64,000 nt of DNA from Streptomyces sp. HPF1205 (GTDB lineage: Bacteria; Actinomycetota; Actinomycetes; Streptomycetales; Streptomycetaceae), in contig NZ_JAINVH010000032.1 of the NCBI RefSeq assembly GCF_020400825.1, positions 1-64,000 of the forward strand. The letters are read 5' to 3'. Both the position numbers and the translations under genes were made by a program. Each line of letters opens with the position of its first letter. Positions within the stretch are counted from its first letter, which is position 1. Shown in pieces: positions 36,441 through 46,084 of this stretch. The notes beneath the pieces were generated by a model. That model made no database searches and had not been told where the DNA came from. It worked only from the letters and a program-made list of their open reading frames with translations.

Positions 36441-38302
36441 CCTCCGTCGCCGAGCAGACGGCCGAGCGGCCCCCGGAGGAGGACGGCACGCCGGGCGCCC
36501 CCGGGGCCGCGCCGGACCCCTTCGACCAGGACGTCCTGCCGGCTCCGAAGAACGCCCAGCTCACCTTGCTGCGTTCGCTGCTGAGCCCGCACCGCGCCAG
36601 GCTGTGGCTGGCCACGGCGCTGCTGCTGGTCCAGCAGGCGGCCGTGCAGGTCGGCCCGCTGCTGGTCGCGTACGCCATCGACCACGCCATCCCGGCGGTG
36701 CGCCACGGGCGGCACGGCCCGCTGGTCGCCGTCGCCTGCGGCTACCTCGGCTGCGGCCTGGCGGCCGGGATCCTGCAGCGCGCCTTCATCCGCACCGCCG
36801 CCCGTACCAGCCAGGACGTGCTGGTCGACCTGCGCGGGCGGATCTTCCGCCACGCCCAGTCGCTCAGCCTGGACTTCCACGAGCGCTACACCTCCGGGCG
36901 GCTGATCTCGCGGGCCACCTCCGACGTCGAGTCGATCCGCGAGCTGCTCGCGGAGGGCCTGGAGGAGCTCATCGAGGTCGTGCTGTCCGCGGTCTACATC
37001 TCGGTGCTGCTGCTGGTGCTGGACTGGAAGCTGGGCCTGGCCACCATGGTGTCGTTCGGGCCGCTGTACGTGGGGATCCGGAGCTACCGGCGCCGGTCGA
37101 TGGTCGCGTACCGCAGGCGCTCGACGGCGACCGCGGCGGTCATCGTGAAGTTCACCGAGACGATGAACGGCATCCGGCCGGTCAAGGCGTTCCGCCGCGA
37201 GGAGCCCGGCGACGCGGCCTTCGAGGAGCTCAACCGCCGCCACGAGCGGGCCAACGGCGACGCGATCCTGGAGATGGCCAGGTACGTGGTGGGCTCGCGG
37301 CTGATCGCCAACGTCACCATCGCGGCGATCGTGCTGTGGGGCGCGTACCGGGTGGCCCAGGGCGGCATGGCGCTGGGCGTGCTCGCCGCCTTCGTGCTGT
37401 ACCTGCGGCGGCTGTACGACCCGATCGACCGGCTCGGGATGTTCCTCAACTCCTACCAGTCGGCGGCCGCGTCCCTGGAGAAGATCGCCGGGCTGCTGGC
37501 GCAGCGGCCGGGGGTGCCGGAGCCCCGGCAGCCGCTGCCGCTGCCGGAGCGGGCGGCCGGGCAGCCGGGCCGCGAGGTCGTCTTCGAGGACGTGCGGTTC
37601 GCCTACCGCACCGGCGGGGAGGTGCTGCCCGCCTTCGACCTGCGGCTGCCGGCCGGGCAGACCGTGGCGGTGGTCGGCGCCACCGGCGCGGGCAAGTCCA
37701 CGCTGGCCAAACTGCTCGCGCGCTTCTACGACCCCACCAGCGGGCGGGTGCTGCTCGACGGCGTCCCGCTGCGTGACCTCGCCCCCGCCGACCTGCGGCG
37801 CGGCGTGGTCATGGTCACGCAGGAGGCGTTCCTCTTCTCGGGGACCGTCGCCGACAACATCACCATCGGGCGGCCCGACGCCACGCGCGAGGAGGTCGAG
37901 GCGGCGGCCAAGGCCATCGGCGCGCACGACTTCATCACCGCCCTGCCCGACGGCTACGACACCGACGTCCGCAAGCGCGGCGGCCGCATCTCGGCCGGGC
38001 AGCGCCAGCTCGTCGCCTTCGCCCGCGCCATGCTCGCCGACCCGGGCGTCCTGATCCTGGACGAGGCCACCTCGTCCCTGGACGTGCCCGGAGAACGCGC
38101 GGTCCAGCACGCCATGCACACCGTGCTGCGCGGCCGCACCGCGGTGATCATCGCGCACCGCCTGTCCACGGTCGAGATCGCCGACCGCGTCCTGGTCATG
38201 CGTGCCGGCCGGATCGTGGAGGACGGCCCGCCGGACCGGCTCATCGCGTCCGAGGGCCACTTCGCGGACCTGCACCAGGCGTGGCGGGACAGCCTGGTGT
38301 GA
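36437..38302 (+). CDS. ABC exporter subunit B, canonical ATPase site
   Basis: Predicted 621 residues with the same layout as subunit A. An acidic/Pro-rich N-terminal 40 residues precedes six membrane segments. In the nucleotide-binding domain Walker A GATGAGKST (near 414), Q-loop VMVTQEAFLF and Walker B VLILDEATSSLD with catalytic Glu are canonical, but the signature is RISAGQRQL rather than LSGGQ. Combined with subunit A, one composite site has all canonical residues (B Walker motifs with A signature) and the other is degenerate (A Walker with B signature). ATG 36437 overlaps the TGA of subunit A, so translation is coupled. The pair should act together in the cell membrane. Confidence 0.92.
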   Translation: MTSVAEQTAERPPEEDGTPGAPGAAPDPFDQDVLPAPKNAQLTLLRSLLSPHRARLWLATALLLVQQAAVQVGPLLVAYAIDHAIPAVRHGRHGPLVAVACGYLGCGLAAGILQRAFIRTAARTSQDVLVDLRGRIFRHAQSLSLDFHERYTSGRLISRATSDVESIRELLAEGLEELIEVVLSAVYISVLLLVLDWKLGLATMVSFGPLYVGIRSYRRRSMVAYRRRSTATAAVIVKFTETMNGIRPVKAFRREEPGDAAFEELNRRHERANGDAILEMARYVVGSRLIANVTIAAIVLWGAYRVAQGGMALGVLAAFVLYLRRLYDPIDRLGMFLNSYQSAAASLEKIAGLLAQRPGVPEPRQPLPLPERAAGQPGREVVFEDVRFAYRTGGEVLPAFDLRLPAGQTVAVVGATGAGKSTLAKLLARFYDPTSGRVLLDGVPLRDLAPADLRRGVVMVTQEAFLFSGTVADNITIGRPDATREEVEAAAKAIGAHDFITALPDGYDTDVRKRGGRISAGQRQLVAFARAMLADPGVLILDEATSSLDVPGERAVQHAMHTVLRGRTAVIIAHRLSTVEIADRVLVMRAGRIVEDGPPDRLIASEGHFADLHQAWRDSLV

Positions 38303-38492
38303 GCGGGTGACGCCGGGCGGGCGACGCGAGCGGGCGGGCCGGTCGGCCGGTTCGCGGCGTCACCCGAACGGCGTGGCCGGTCACCCGTCCGGCGGTCGCG
38401 GCCCGGGCCGAAACCCCAGCGGGCGGCCCGAGTTCGGGTGTTTTGCCGGGTTTCTCCGGTGTGGGGTGATCGGTCCGCGGGATCCGCGTCCG

Positions 38493-38498
38493 TACAGT
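38493..38498 (+). promoter_or_regulatory. Possible -10 box (TACAGT) of the cold-shock gene
   Basis: TACAGT fits TANNNT and lies 37 bases upstream of the start. Transcription near 38505 would leave a short leader containing AGGAGAG. Confidence 0.4.
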
Positions 38499-38535
38499 GC
38501 GGGTGCGAACACTGCCCCACCCTGTAGGAGAGAAC

Positions 38536-38739
38536 ATGGCAACCGGCACCGTGAAGTGGTTCAACTCGGAGAAGGGCTTCGGCTTCATCGAGCAGGACGG
38601 CGGCGGCTCCGACGTCTTCGCCCACTACTCGAACATCCTGGCCAAGGGCTACCGCGAGCTGCTGGAAGGCCAGAAGGTCGAGTTCGACGTCACCCAGGGC
38701 CAGAAGGGCCCCCAGGCGGAGAACATCCGCGCGGTCTGA
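38536..38739 (+). CDS. Cold-shock domain protein, CspA family
   Basis: Predicted 67 residues forming one cold-shock domain. [19 protein letters not shown] has RNP1 (KGFGFI) and [10 protein letters not shown] has RNP2 (VFAHY). These OB-fold proteins bind single-stranded RNA and DNA and act as RNA chaperones. ATG 38536 has AGGAGAG seven bases upstream; the frame is open a little further upstream without another start signal. It stands alone, with an exceptionally stable terminator after it. Being short and well expressed, it may serve in vegetative growth rather than only in cold shock. Confidence 0.93.
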   Translation: MATGTVKWFNSEKGFGFIEQDGGGSDVFAHYSNILAKGYRELLEGQKVEFDVTQGQKGPQAENIRAV

Positions 38740-38760
38740 CCCGGGACGCGACACGTCCCA

Positions 38761-38801
38761 CGGCCCCGGTGGCACACGGATCGCGTGTGCCACCGGGGCC
38801 G
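38761..38801. terminator. 18-bp perfect hairpin between csp and glgP
   Basis: Arm 38761-38778 and its exact complement 38784-38801 enclose GATCG. It lies 22 bases after the csp stop and 25 bases before the glgP stop on the other strand, so it can serve both. Confidence 0.9.
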
Positions 38802-38825
38802 GTGCGTGTTCCCGGGACGCGAGGG

Positions 38826-41447
38826 TCAGCGCAGGACGCCCGCCGTCATCCCCTCGGCCTCGGCCGGTACGGCGACCAGTCCCAGCTCCGCCGGGGTGGC
38901 CAGCAGCGGGTGCGAGGGCAGGACGCGCACGGTGTAGCCGAAGGAGCCGGTGCGGTCCAGGGTGAGCGTGCCCTCGTACGTGTGGCGGCCCGAGACGTCC
39001 GGGCGGGCGGTCGGCTTGAGCGCGACGATCGCGGGAGCGGTGATCCGGTCGCCCGCGTCGACCCGGCCGGACAGCAACTGCACCTCCACGTCGGCGGGAT
39101 CGAGGCCGCCCAGGGTGACCTGGGCGCGCAGGGTGAGCGTGGAGCCCAGCTCCGGCGCCCCCTCGGCCGGCCCCTCGGTCGCGCTGGTCTCCACGTGGTC
39201 CACGCAGACCCCCGCCCAGTGCCGGCGGACCCGGCGCTTCCAGGCGGCCAGGTCGGCCGCGTGCGGACCCTGTATGGCGCGGTGGGATCGGGCGGCGGGG
39301 GCGTACAGCCTGGTCACGTAGTCGCGGACCATCCGGCCGGCCAGCACCTTGGGGCCGAGGCCGGCCAGGGTGTGCCGGACCATCTCGATCCAGCGCTCGG
39401 GCAGCCCGTTCCTGCCCTGGTCGTAGAAGCGCGGGGCGACCTGGTTCTCCAGCAGGCCGTAGAGCGCGGCGGCCTCCAGTTCGTCGCGCCGGTCCTCGTC
39501 GGTGATGCCGTCGGCGGTGGGGATCGCCCAGCCGTTGTCACCGTCGAACCACTCGTCCCACCAGCCGTCGAGCACCGACAGGTTCAGGCAGCCGTTCAGG
39601 GCGGCCTTCATCCCGGAGGTGCCGCACGCCTCCAGCGGGCGCAGCGGGTTGTTCAGCCAGACGTCGCAGCCGGGGTAGAGCAGCCGCGCCATCCGCATGT
39701 CGTAGTCCGGCAGGAAGACGATGCGGTGCCGCACCCGCGGGTCGTCGGTGAACTTCACCAGTTCCTGCACCAGCCGCTTGCCGCTGTCGTCGGCCGGGTG
39801 GGCCTTGCCCGCGACCACGATCTGGATCGGCCGCTCGGGGTGCAGCAGCAGCTCCCTCAGCCGGTCCTGGTCGCGCAGCATCAGGGTGAGCCGCTTGTAC
39901 GAGGGGACCCGGCGGGCGAAGCCGATGGTCAGCACGTCGGGGTCGAGGACGGAGTCGGTCCAGCCGAGCTCGGCCTCGCCCGCGCCGCGCTGCCGCCAGG
40001 AGGCACGCAACCGGCGCCTGACGTCCTCCACGAGCTGTTCGCGCAGCTCGCGGCGCAGCTCCCACAGCCTGGCGTCCGGAATGTCCGCGATGACCCGCCA
40101 CGACTCGGTGCCGCCGACGGTCATGGCGTCCTCGGCGGCCTGCTGGCCGGCCTGGCGCGCGGCCAGCCGCTGCACCTCGGGCGCCACCCAGGTGGGGGCG
40201 TGCACGCCGTTGGTGATGGACGTGATGGGCACGTCCTCGGGGTCGAAGCCGGGCCACAGCCCGGCGAACATCCCCCGGCTGACCGCCCCGTGCAGGGTGG
40301 ACACGCCGTTGGCCCGCTGGGCTAGCCGCAGGCCCATGACGGCCATGTTGAACAGGTTGGGGTCGCCGCCGCTGTGGGTCTCCAGGCCCAGTTCGAGGAT
40401 GCTGCCGACGTCCACGCCGGGCAGCTCCCCGCCGTCGCCCAGGTGGCGGGCGACCAGCTCGCGGTCGAACCGGTCGATTCCGGCCGGTACGGGGGTGTGG
40501 GTGGTGAACACGGTGCCGGCCCGGACCGCCTCCAGGGCGGCGTCGAAATCGAGCCCTTCCTGGGCCAGTTCCCTTATCCGCTCCAGGCCGAGGAAGCCGG
40601 CGTGGCCCTCGTTGGTGTGGAACACCTCGGGGTCGGGGTGGCCGGTGATGCGGCAGTAGGCGCGGACGGCCCGGACGCCGCCGATGCCCAGCAGCATCTC
40701 CTGCAGCAGCCGGTGCTCGCTGCCGCCGCCGTAGAGCCGGTCGGTGACGTCGCGCTCGGCGGCCTGGTTGCCCTCGACGTCGGAGTCGAGCAGAAGCAGC
40801 GGCACCCGCCCGACCTGGGCCTTCCAGATACGGGCGCGCAGGGAACGGCCGCCGGTGAGGGTGAGGCCGATCCCGGCGGGGGTGCCGTCGGCCTCGCGGA
40901 GCAGGGTCAGGGGCAGGGAGTTGGGGTCGAGCACCGGGTAGTGCTCCTGCTGCCAGCCCTCCCGGGACAGGCTCTGGCGGAAGTAGCCGTGCCGGTAGAG
41001 CAGGCCGACGCCGATGAGCGGGACCCCGAGGTCGCTCGCGGCCTTGAGGTGGTCGCCGGCGAGGATGCCCAGGCCGCCGCTGTACTGCGGCAGGGCCGAG
41101 GTGATGCCGAACTCGGGTGAGAAGTAGGCGATGGCTGCCGGCAGGTCGCTCTGTTCCTGGTACCACCGTGGGTTGGCCAGGTAGTCGGCGAGGTCCTCGG
41201 AGGCGGCGTCGAGCCGCCGCAGGAAGCGGCGGTCGGCGGCCAGGGCCGCCAGCCGCTCCTTGGACACGCCGCCGAGCAGCCGTACCGGGTCGCCCTGGGC
41301 CGCCCGCCAGCCCTCGGGGTCGACACTTCCGAACAGTTCTCCGGTCTCCTGGTGCCATGACCAGCGTAGGTTCTGGGCCAGTTCCCCCAGCGGGCGCAGA
41401 GGTTCCGGCAGGACGGTGCGCACGGTGAATCGACGAATTGCCTTCAC
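38826..41447 (-). CDS. glgP: Alpha-glucan (glycogen) phosphorylase
   Basis: Predicted 873 residues, matching the GT35 alpha-glucan phosphorylase subtype of actinomycetes. It releases glucose-1-phosphate from glycogen ends. FHTNEGHAGFLGLERIRELA and VFTTHTPVPAGIDRF give the substrate and phosphate region, FARRVPSYKRLTL follows, and EACGTSGMKAALNG contains the Lys that binds pyridoxal phosphate. The N-terminus VKAIRRFTVRTVLPEPLRPL is typical; GTG 41447 is preceded by TACGGT seven bases upstream, so the transcript is probably leaderless, and the 200-codon open frame upstream is not part of the gene. It is divergent from the glgE operon, a natural pairing of breakdown and synthesis. Confidence 0.93.
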   Translation of the reverse strand: MKAIRRFTVRTVLPEPLRPLGELAQNLRWSWHQETGELFGSVDPEGWRAAQGDPVRLLGGVSKERLAALAADRRFLRRLDAASEDLADYLANPRWYQEQSDLPAAIAYFSPEFGITSALPQYSGGLGILAGDHLKAASDLGVPLIGVGLLYRHGYFRQSLSREGWQQEHYPVLDPNSLPLTLLREADGTPAGIGLTLTGGRSLRARIWKAQVGRVPLLLLDSDVEGNQAAERDVTDRLYGGGSEHRLLQEMLLGIGGVRAVRAYCRITGHPDPEVFHTNEGHAGFLGLERIRELAQEGLDFDAALEAVRAGTVFTTHTPVPAGIDRFDRELVARHLGDGGELPGVDVGSILELGLETHSGGDPNLFNMAVMGLRLAQRANGVSTLHGAVSRGMFAGLWPGFDPEDVPITSITNGVHAPTWVAPEVQRLAARQAGQQAAEDAMTVGGTESWRVIADIPDARLWELRRELREQLVEDVRRRLRASWRQRGAGEAELGWTDSVLDPDVLTIGFARRVPSYKRLTLMLRDQDRLRELLLHPERPIQIVVAGKAHPADDSGKRLVQELVKFTDDPRVRHRIVFLPDYDMRMARLLYPGCDVWLNNPLRPLEACGTSGMKAALNGCLNLSVLDGWWDEWFDGDNGWAIPTADGITDEDRRDELEAAALYGLLENQVAPRFYDQGRNGLPERWIEMVRHTLAGLGPKVLAGRMVRDYVTRLYAPAARSHRAIQGPHAADLAAWKRRVRRHWAGVCVDHVETSATEGPAEGAPELGSTLTLRAQVTLGGLDPADVEVQLLSGRVDAGDRITAPAIVALKPTARPDVSGRHTYEGTLTLDRTGSFGYTVRVLPSHPLLATPAELGLVAVPAEAEGMTAGVLR

Positions 41448-41454
41448 ACCTTCG

Positions 41455-41460
41455 ACCGTA
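41455..41460 (-). promoter_or_regulatory. -10 box (TACGGT) for leaderless glgP
   Basis: On the minus strand TACGGT is followed by CGAAGGT and GTG 41447. Confidence 0.5.
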
Positions 41461-42002
41461 GCCCCGCGAGCAGGACGTCTGCGGGCTCTCTCCGCGATCT
41501 GCTGGTTCAAACGCTCGAACGGCGGCTCATTGAGGCGAAACGGGGCGGCGAGCGGGCGCCGGTCGCTTGCGGGACAGGGCGCGCACATCTGAGGGAACCG
41601 GTGATCGGCCGTGCGCGGCGCCCGATCGGGTGCGATCCTGGTGGCTTGAACGAGACGAGGCGCAGGGGGCTCTTGTGGGGCTCCGCGGCCCGTGGGGGCG
41701 CACGCGGGGGCGCATGTGGGGGCGCGTTCGGCGCGAAACCGGGGGGCATTCAGGACATGAGCCGCACTCCCGCGGGGGGCGCGGATTCGGGCTTCCGTGA
41801 CGTGCTCCCGAAAGACCGTCATGCGGGTGGTTTCGCGCGTAGACCGGGGAGCACTCTGAAGAGTGTCCGACACCGCGCGCGGCCGCCGCGATGGCCACAG
41901 ACCCTCCCGCCCTCCGCCGTCAAGCCTCCGGCGCCCGCCACCCGGGTGAACGCGGACCCGAGTGGCCACGCGGGCAGGCTCCGATGGCCAAGAACAGGTA
42001 AA

Positions 42003-42036
42003 AAGAGCGGGGGCCGACATCCCGTCTCCCGCTCTT
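42003..42036 (+). promoter_or_regulatory. Hairpin in the glgE leader
   Basis: AAGAGCGGG (42003-42011) pairs exactly with CCCGCTCTT (42028-42036), loop 16 bases, 18 bases upstream of the AGGTGAGGAA ribosome binding site. An attenuator or stability stem are both possible. Confidence 0.5.
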
Positions 42037-42064
42037 CCGGGAACCCGAACTGCCAGGTGAGGAA

Positions 42065-44050
42065 ATGATCGGTCGTATTCCCGTGCTCGATGTCCGCCCA
42101 AGCGTGGACTGCGGCCGCCGGCCGGCGAAAGCGGTGGTCGGCGAGACGTTCCAGGTGACGGCGACAGTGTTCCGTGAAGGGCATGACGCCGTCGGCGCCA
42201 ACGTCGTGCTGCGCGACGCCGCCGGACGGTCCGGCCCGTGGACGCCCATGCGCGAACTGGCCCCCGGCACCGACCGCTGGGGCGCCCTCGTCACGCCCAC
42301 CGCCGAGGGGCGCTGGACGTACACCGTCGAGGCCTGGTCGGATCCGGTCGCCACGTGGCGGCACGCCGCCGGCATCAAGATCCCGGCCGGTATCGACACC
42401 GAACTGGTGCTCACCGAGGGCGCGCTGCTGTACGAGCGGGCGGCCGCCGGGGTGCCGAAGAACGACGGCCGCGCCGCGGTCCTGGCCGCGGTCGACGCGC
42501 TGCGCGACGCGACCCGCCCGCCGTCGGCGCGGCACGCGGCGGCCCTGGTGCCCGAGGTGGTCGCGGTGCTGGACCGGCACCCGCTGCGGGAGCTGGTCTC
42601 CGCCTCCCGCCCGATGCAGTTGAACGTCGAGCGGGAGCGGGCGCTGTTCGGTTCGTGGTACGAGTTCTTCCCGCGGTCGGAGGGCGCGGTGGTCACGGAG
42701 GGCGAGCCGCCGCGTTCGGGCACCTTCCGCACCGCCGCCGAGCGGCTGCCGGCGATCGCCGCGATGGGCTTCGACGTGGTGTACCTGCCGCCGATCCACC
42801 CCATCGGCACCGCGTTCCGCAAGGGCCCCAACAACAGCCTGTCGGCCGGCCCGTACGACGTGGGCTCGCCGTGGGCGATCGGCTCGCCGGAGGGCGGGCA
42901 CGACGCGGTCCACCCGGACCTGGGCACCCTCGCGGACTTCGACCACTTCGTGGCGCGGGCCCGCGAGCTGCGGCTGGAGGTCGCCCTGGACTTCGCGCTG
43001 CAGTGCTCACCGGACCACCCGTGGGTCGCCAAGCACCCGGAGTGGTTCGCGCACCGGGCCGACGGCAGCATCGCCTACGCGGAGAACCCGCCGAAGAAGT
43101 ACCAGGACATCTACCCGATCGCGTTCGACGAGGACTTGGCCGGCATCGTCCGGGAGACCCTGCGGGTGCTGCGGCACTGGATGAACCACGGGGTGCGGAT
43201 CTTCCGCGTCGACAACCCGCACACCAAGCCCGTGGTGTTCTGGGAGAAGGTCATCGCCGACATCAACCGCACCGACCCGGACGTGATCTTCCTGGCCGAG
43301 GCGTTCACCCGTCCGGCGATGATGAACACCCTCGGGCAGATCGGGTTCCAGCAGTCGTACACGTACTTCACCTGGCGCAACGGCAAGGACGAGCTCACCG
43401 ACTACGTGCGGGAGCTCAGCGGCGAGCCGGCGGCCTGGATGCGCCCCAACTTCTTCGTCAACACCCCTGACATCCTGCACGCCTACCTGCAAAGCGGCGG
43501 GCGGCCGGCCTTCGAGACGAGAGCCGTGCTCGCCGCGACGCTCTCCCCCTCCTGGGGGGTCTACGCGGGATTCGAACTGTGCGAGGCGACCCCCGCACAC
43601 CCCGGCAGCGAGGAGTACCTCGACTCCGAGAAGTACGAACTGCGGCCGCGCGACTGGGCGGCCGCCGAGGCGGCGGGCCGCTCCCTGGCCCCGCTGATCA
43701 GCACCCTCAACCGGCTGCGCCGCCGCCATCCGGCGCTGCAGCAGCTCCGGGACATCACCTTCCACCACGTGGACAACGACGCGCTGATGGCCTACTCCAA
43801 GCGGCGCGGCGGAGATGTCGTACTGGTGGTCGTCAACCTGGACCCGTTCCACACCCAGGAGGCGACCGTGTCGTTGAACATGCCAGAACTCGGCCTCTCC
43901 TGGCACGAGTCGTTCCCGGTGCGCGACGAGCTCACCGGTGAGACCTACCACTGGGGCAGGGACAACTATGTGCGCCTGGAGCCGGGCCGCGCACCCGCGC
44001 ACGTCTTCTCCCTGCGACCGTCTCCACCGATCGGAGGGTCACTCAGTTGA
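42065..44050 (+). CDS. glgE: Alpha-1,4-glucan:maltose-1-phosphate maltosyltransferase
   Basis: Predicted 661 residues, close to the known GlgE length. It extends alpha-1,4-glucan with maltose from maltose-1-phosphate. Family hallmarks: an N-terminal all-beta domain ([20 protein letters not shown]), [69 protein letters not shown] (nucleophile Asp) and [14 protein letters not shown] (acid Glu). ATG 42065 has GAGG close upstream. Its TGA overlaps the treS start (TTGA). It is the first gene of glgE-treS-mak-glgB, the complete trehalose-to-glycogen pathway apart from trehalose synthesis. Confidence 0.95.
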   Translation: MIGRIPVLDVRPSVDCGRRPAKAVVGETFQVTATVFREGHDAVGANVVLRDAAGRSGPWTPMRELAPGTDRWGALVTPTAEGRWTYTVEAWSDPVATWRHAAGIKIPAGIDTELVLTEGALLYERAAAGVPKNDGRAAVLAAVDALRDATRPPSARHAAALVPEVVAVLDRHPLRELVSASRPMQLNVERERALFGSWYEFFPRSEGAVVTEGEPPRSGTFRTAAERLPAIAAMGFDVVYLPPIHPIGTAFRKGPNNSLSAGPYDVGSPWAIGSPEGGHDAVHPDLGTLADFDHFVARARELRLEVALDFALQCSPDHPWVAKHPEWFAHRADGSIAYAENPPKKYQDIYPIAFDEDLAGIVRETLRVLRHWMNHGVRIFRVDNPHTKPVVFWEKVIADINRTDPDVIFLAEAFTRPAMMNTLGQIGFQQSYTYFTWRNGKDELTDYVRELSGEPAAWMRPNFFVNTPDILHAYLQSGGRPAFETRAVLAATLSPSWGVYAGFELCEATPAHPGSEEYLDSEKYELRPRDWAAAEAAGRSLAPLISTLNRLRRRHPALQQLRDITFHHVDNDALMAYSKRRGGDVVLVVVNLDPFHTQEATVSLNMPELGLSWHESFPVRDELTGETYHWGRDNYVRLEPGRAPAHVFSLRPSPPIGGSLS

Positions 44051-45747
44051 TCGTCAACGAACCCGTCCCTGACACCTTCGAGGACACCCCCGCCAAGGAC
44101 CGTGATCCCGACTGGTTCAAACGGGCGGTGTTCTACGAAGTCCTCGTCCGCTCCTTCCAGGACAGCAACGGCGACGGTGTGGGCGACCTGAAGGGCATCA
44201 CCGCCAAACTCGACTACCTGCAATGGCTGGGCATCGACTGCCTGTGGCTGCCGCCGTTCTTCGCCTCCCCCCTGCGGGACGGCGGCTACGACGTGGCGGA
44301 CTACACCGCGGTCCTGCCGGAATTCGGCGACCTGGCCGACTTCGTGGAATTCGTGGACGCCGCCCACCAGCGCGGCATGCGCGTGATCATCGATTTCGTC
44401 ATGAACCACACCAGCGACCAGCACCCGTGGTTCCAGGCGTCCCGCAGCGATCCCGACGGCCCCTACGGCGACTACTACACCTGGGCCGACGACGACAAGC
44501 AGTTCGGCGACGCCCGCATCATCTTCGTCGACACCGAGACGTCGAACTGGACGTTCGACCCGGTCCGCAAGCAGTACTACTGGCACCGCTTCTTCTCCCA
44601 CCAGCCGGACCTGAACTACGAGAACCCGCAGGTGCAGGAGGAGATCCTGGCCGCCCTGAGGTTCTGGCTGGACCTGGGCATCGACGGCTTCCGGCTGGAC
44701 GCGGTGCCCTACCTCTACCAGCAGGAGGGCACCAACTGCGAGAACCTGCCGCGCACCCACGGCTTCCTGAAGCGGGTGCGCGCGGAGATCGACGCGCACT
44801 ACCCGGACACGGTGCTGCTGGCCGAGGCGAACCAGTGGCCCGAGGACGTCGTCGACTACTTCGGGGACTTCCGCAAGGGCGGCGACGAATGCCACATGGC
44901 CTTCCATTTCCCGGTGATGCCGCGCATCTTCATGGCGGTCCGCCGCGAGTCGCGCTACCCGGTCTCCGAGATCCTGGCCAAGACCCCGGCGATCCCGGCG
45001 AACTGCCAGTGGGGGATCTTCCTGCGGAACCATGACGAGCTGACCCTCGAAATGGTCACCGACGAGGAACGCGACTACATGTACAGCGAGTACGCCAAGG
45101 ACCCGCGGATGCGCGCCAACATCGGCATCCGCCGCCGGCTGGCCCCGCTGCTGGACAACGACCGCAACCAGATCGAGCTGTTCACCGCGCTGCTGCTGTC
45201 CCTGCCCGGCTCGCCGATCCTCTACTACGGCGACGAGATCGGCATGGGAGACAACATCTGGCTCGGCGACCGCGACGCGGTGCGCACCCCCATGCAGTGG
45301 ACCCCGGACCGCAACGCGGGCTTCTCCTCCAGCGATCCCGGCCGCCTGTTCCTGCCGACGATCATGGACCCGGTGTACGGCTACCAGGTCACCAACGTCG
45401 AGGCGCAGATGAGCTCGCCCAGCTCGCTGCTGCACTGGACCCGGCGGATGATCGAGATCCGCAAGCAGAACCGGGCGTTCGGCCTGGGCTCGTTCACCGA
45501 GCTGCCGTCCAGCAACCCGGCGGTGCTCGCGTTCCTGCGTGAGGACGGCGACGACCTCGTGCTGTGCGTGAACAACTTCTCCCGGTTCGCCCAGCCCACG
45601 GAGCTGGACCTGCAGCAGTACGCGGGCCGGCACCCGGTGGAGCTGATCGGCGGGGTGCGCTTCCCCGCGATCGGCCAGCTCCCGTACCTGCTCACCCTCG
45701 CCGGCCACGGCTTCTACTGGTTCCGGCTGCGCAAGGACCCGTCCTGA
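44047..45747 (+). CDS. treS: Trehalose synthase (maltose alpha-D-glucosyltransferase)
   Basis: Predicted 566 residues, GH13_16. It interconverts trehalose and maltose by internal rearrangement. [20 protein letters not shown] and [18 protein letters not shown] begin the barrel; [26 protein letters not shown] (nucleophile Asp), [17 protein letters not shown] (acid Glu) and [14 protein letters not shown] are the conserved regions. The start is a TTG at 44047 that overlaps the glgE stop, with GGAGGG nine bases upstream; no better start exists nearby, so it relies on coupled translation. Unlike some fusions, TreS here is not joined to maltokinase. A hairpin terminator follows directly. Confidence 0.94.
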   Translation: MIVNEPVPDTFEDTPAKDRDPDWFKRAVFYEVLVRSFQDSNGDGVGDLKGITAKLDYLQWLGIDCLWLPPFFASPLRDGGYDVADYTAVLPEFGDLADFVEFVDAAHQRGMRVIIDFVMNHTSDQHPWFQASRSDPDGPYGDYYTWADDDKQFGDARIIFVDTETSNWTFDPVRKQYYWHRFFSHQPDLNYENPQVQEEILAALRFWLDLGIDGFRLDAVPYLYQQEGTNCENLPRTHGFLKRVRAEIDAHYPDTVLLAEANQWPEDVVDYFGDFRKGGDECHMAFHFPVMPRIFMAVRRESRYPVSEILAKTPAIPANCQWGIFLRNHDELTLEMVTDEERDYMYSEYAKDPRMRANIGIRRRLAPLLDNDRNQIELFTALLLSLPGSPILYYGDEIGMGDNIWLGDRDAVRTPMQWTPDRNAGFSSSDPGRLFLPTIMDPVYGYQVTNVEAQMSSPSSLLHWTRRMIEIRKQNRAFGLGSFTELPSSNPAVLAFLREDGDDLVLCVNNFSRFAQPTELDLQQYAGRHPVELIGGVRFPAIGQLPYLLTLAGHGFYWFRLRKDPS

Positions 45748-45751
45748 CGAC

Positions 45752-45780
45752 CGGGGGGCCGACGCGACGCCGGCCCCCCG
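45752..45780 (+). terminator. Hairpin directly after treS
   Basis: CGGGGGGCCG (45752-45761) pairs exactly with 45771-45780 around nine bases, four bases after the TGA. It may separate glgE-treS from mak-glgB. Confidence 0.75.
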
Positions 45781-46084
45781 TGGCGCCCCTTCGCCGAGTA
45801 GTTCGCCGAGTAGCGGGCCCGACGCACCTTTGGCAGTATCCAGAAGTACCCCGGCAGCACCCGACGGCCACGCCTCCGCCACCACACGGGGGACCCGGCC
45901 GGCCGGCCGACACGCGCCCGGCACCGGAACGTTACGCCGGCGAGTCCGTACGGCGGTTTCCTGTCACCCGCCCGGGGCAGGCTCCCCGTGTCGCCGGACA
46001 GCCCGAACCCGCCATCCGGGAGGCTGGCGCCCCTGCCGTTCGCACGTTCGGGCAGGTGGCGCGACTCCCCGGGGAAAGGACGTC
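45781..46084. other. treS-mak gap with a 12-bp direct repeat
   Basis: The 337-base gap after treS holds, beyond the terminator, TTCGCCGAGTAG twice in tandem (45790-45801 and 45802-45813). It probably contains a separate promoter for mak, but I could not assign a -10/-35 pair. No gene is supported in it. Confidence 0.5.

Larger units (their letters stand above)
41448..42064. other. Divergent intergenic region between glgP and the glgE operon
   Basis: About 617 bases. The glgP -10 box lies at 41455-41460. The middle (41660-41760) is a run of G-rich tracts on the plus strand (GTGGGGG, GCGGGGG and GGGGGG repeated), which could form G-quadruplexes. The far end has an A-rich stretch and a hairpin before glgE. 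Open frames here are Arg/Gly-rich without start signals, so I report no gene. Confidence 0.5.

Noticed and set aside
38761-38801. The strong hairpin after csp as a transposon end
   Set aside because: It has a single copy, sits between two convergent stops and has the normal size of a bidirectional terminator.
41601-42068. Open frames in the glgP-glgE gap
   Set aside because: They are Gly/Arg-rich and overlap the G-tracts; neither start signals nor similarity to a family is visible.
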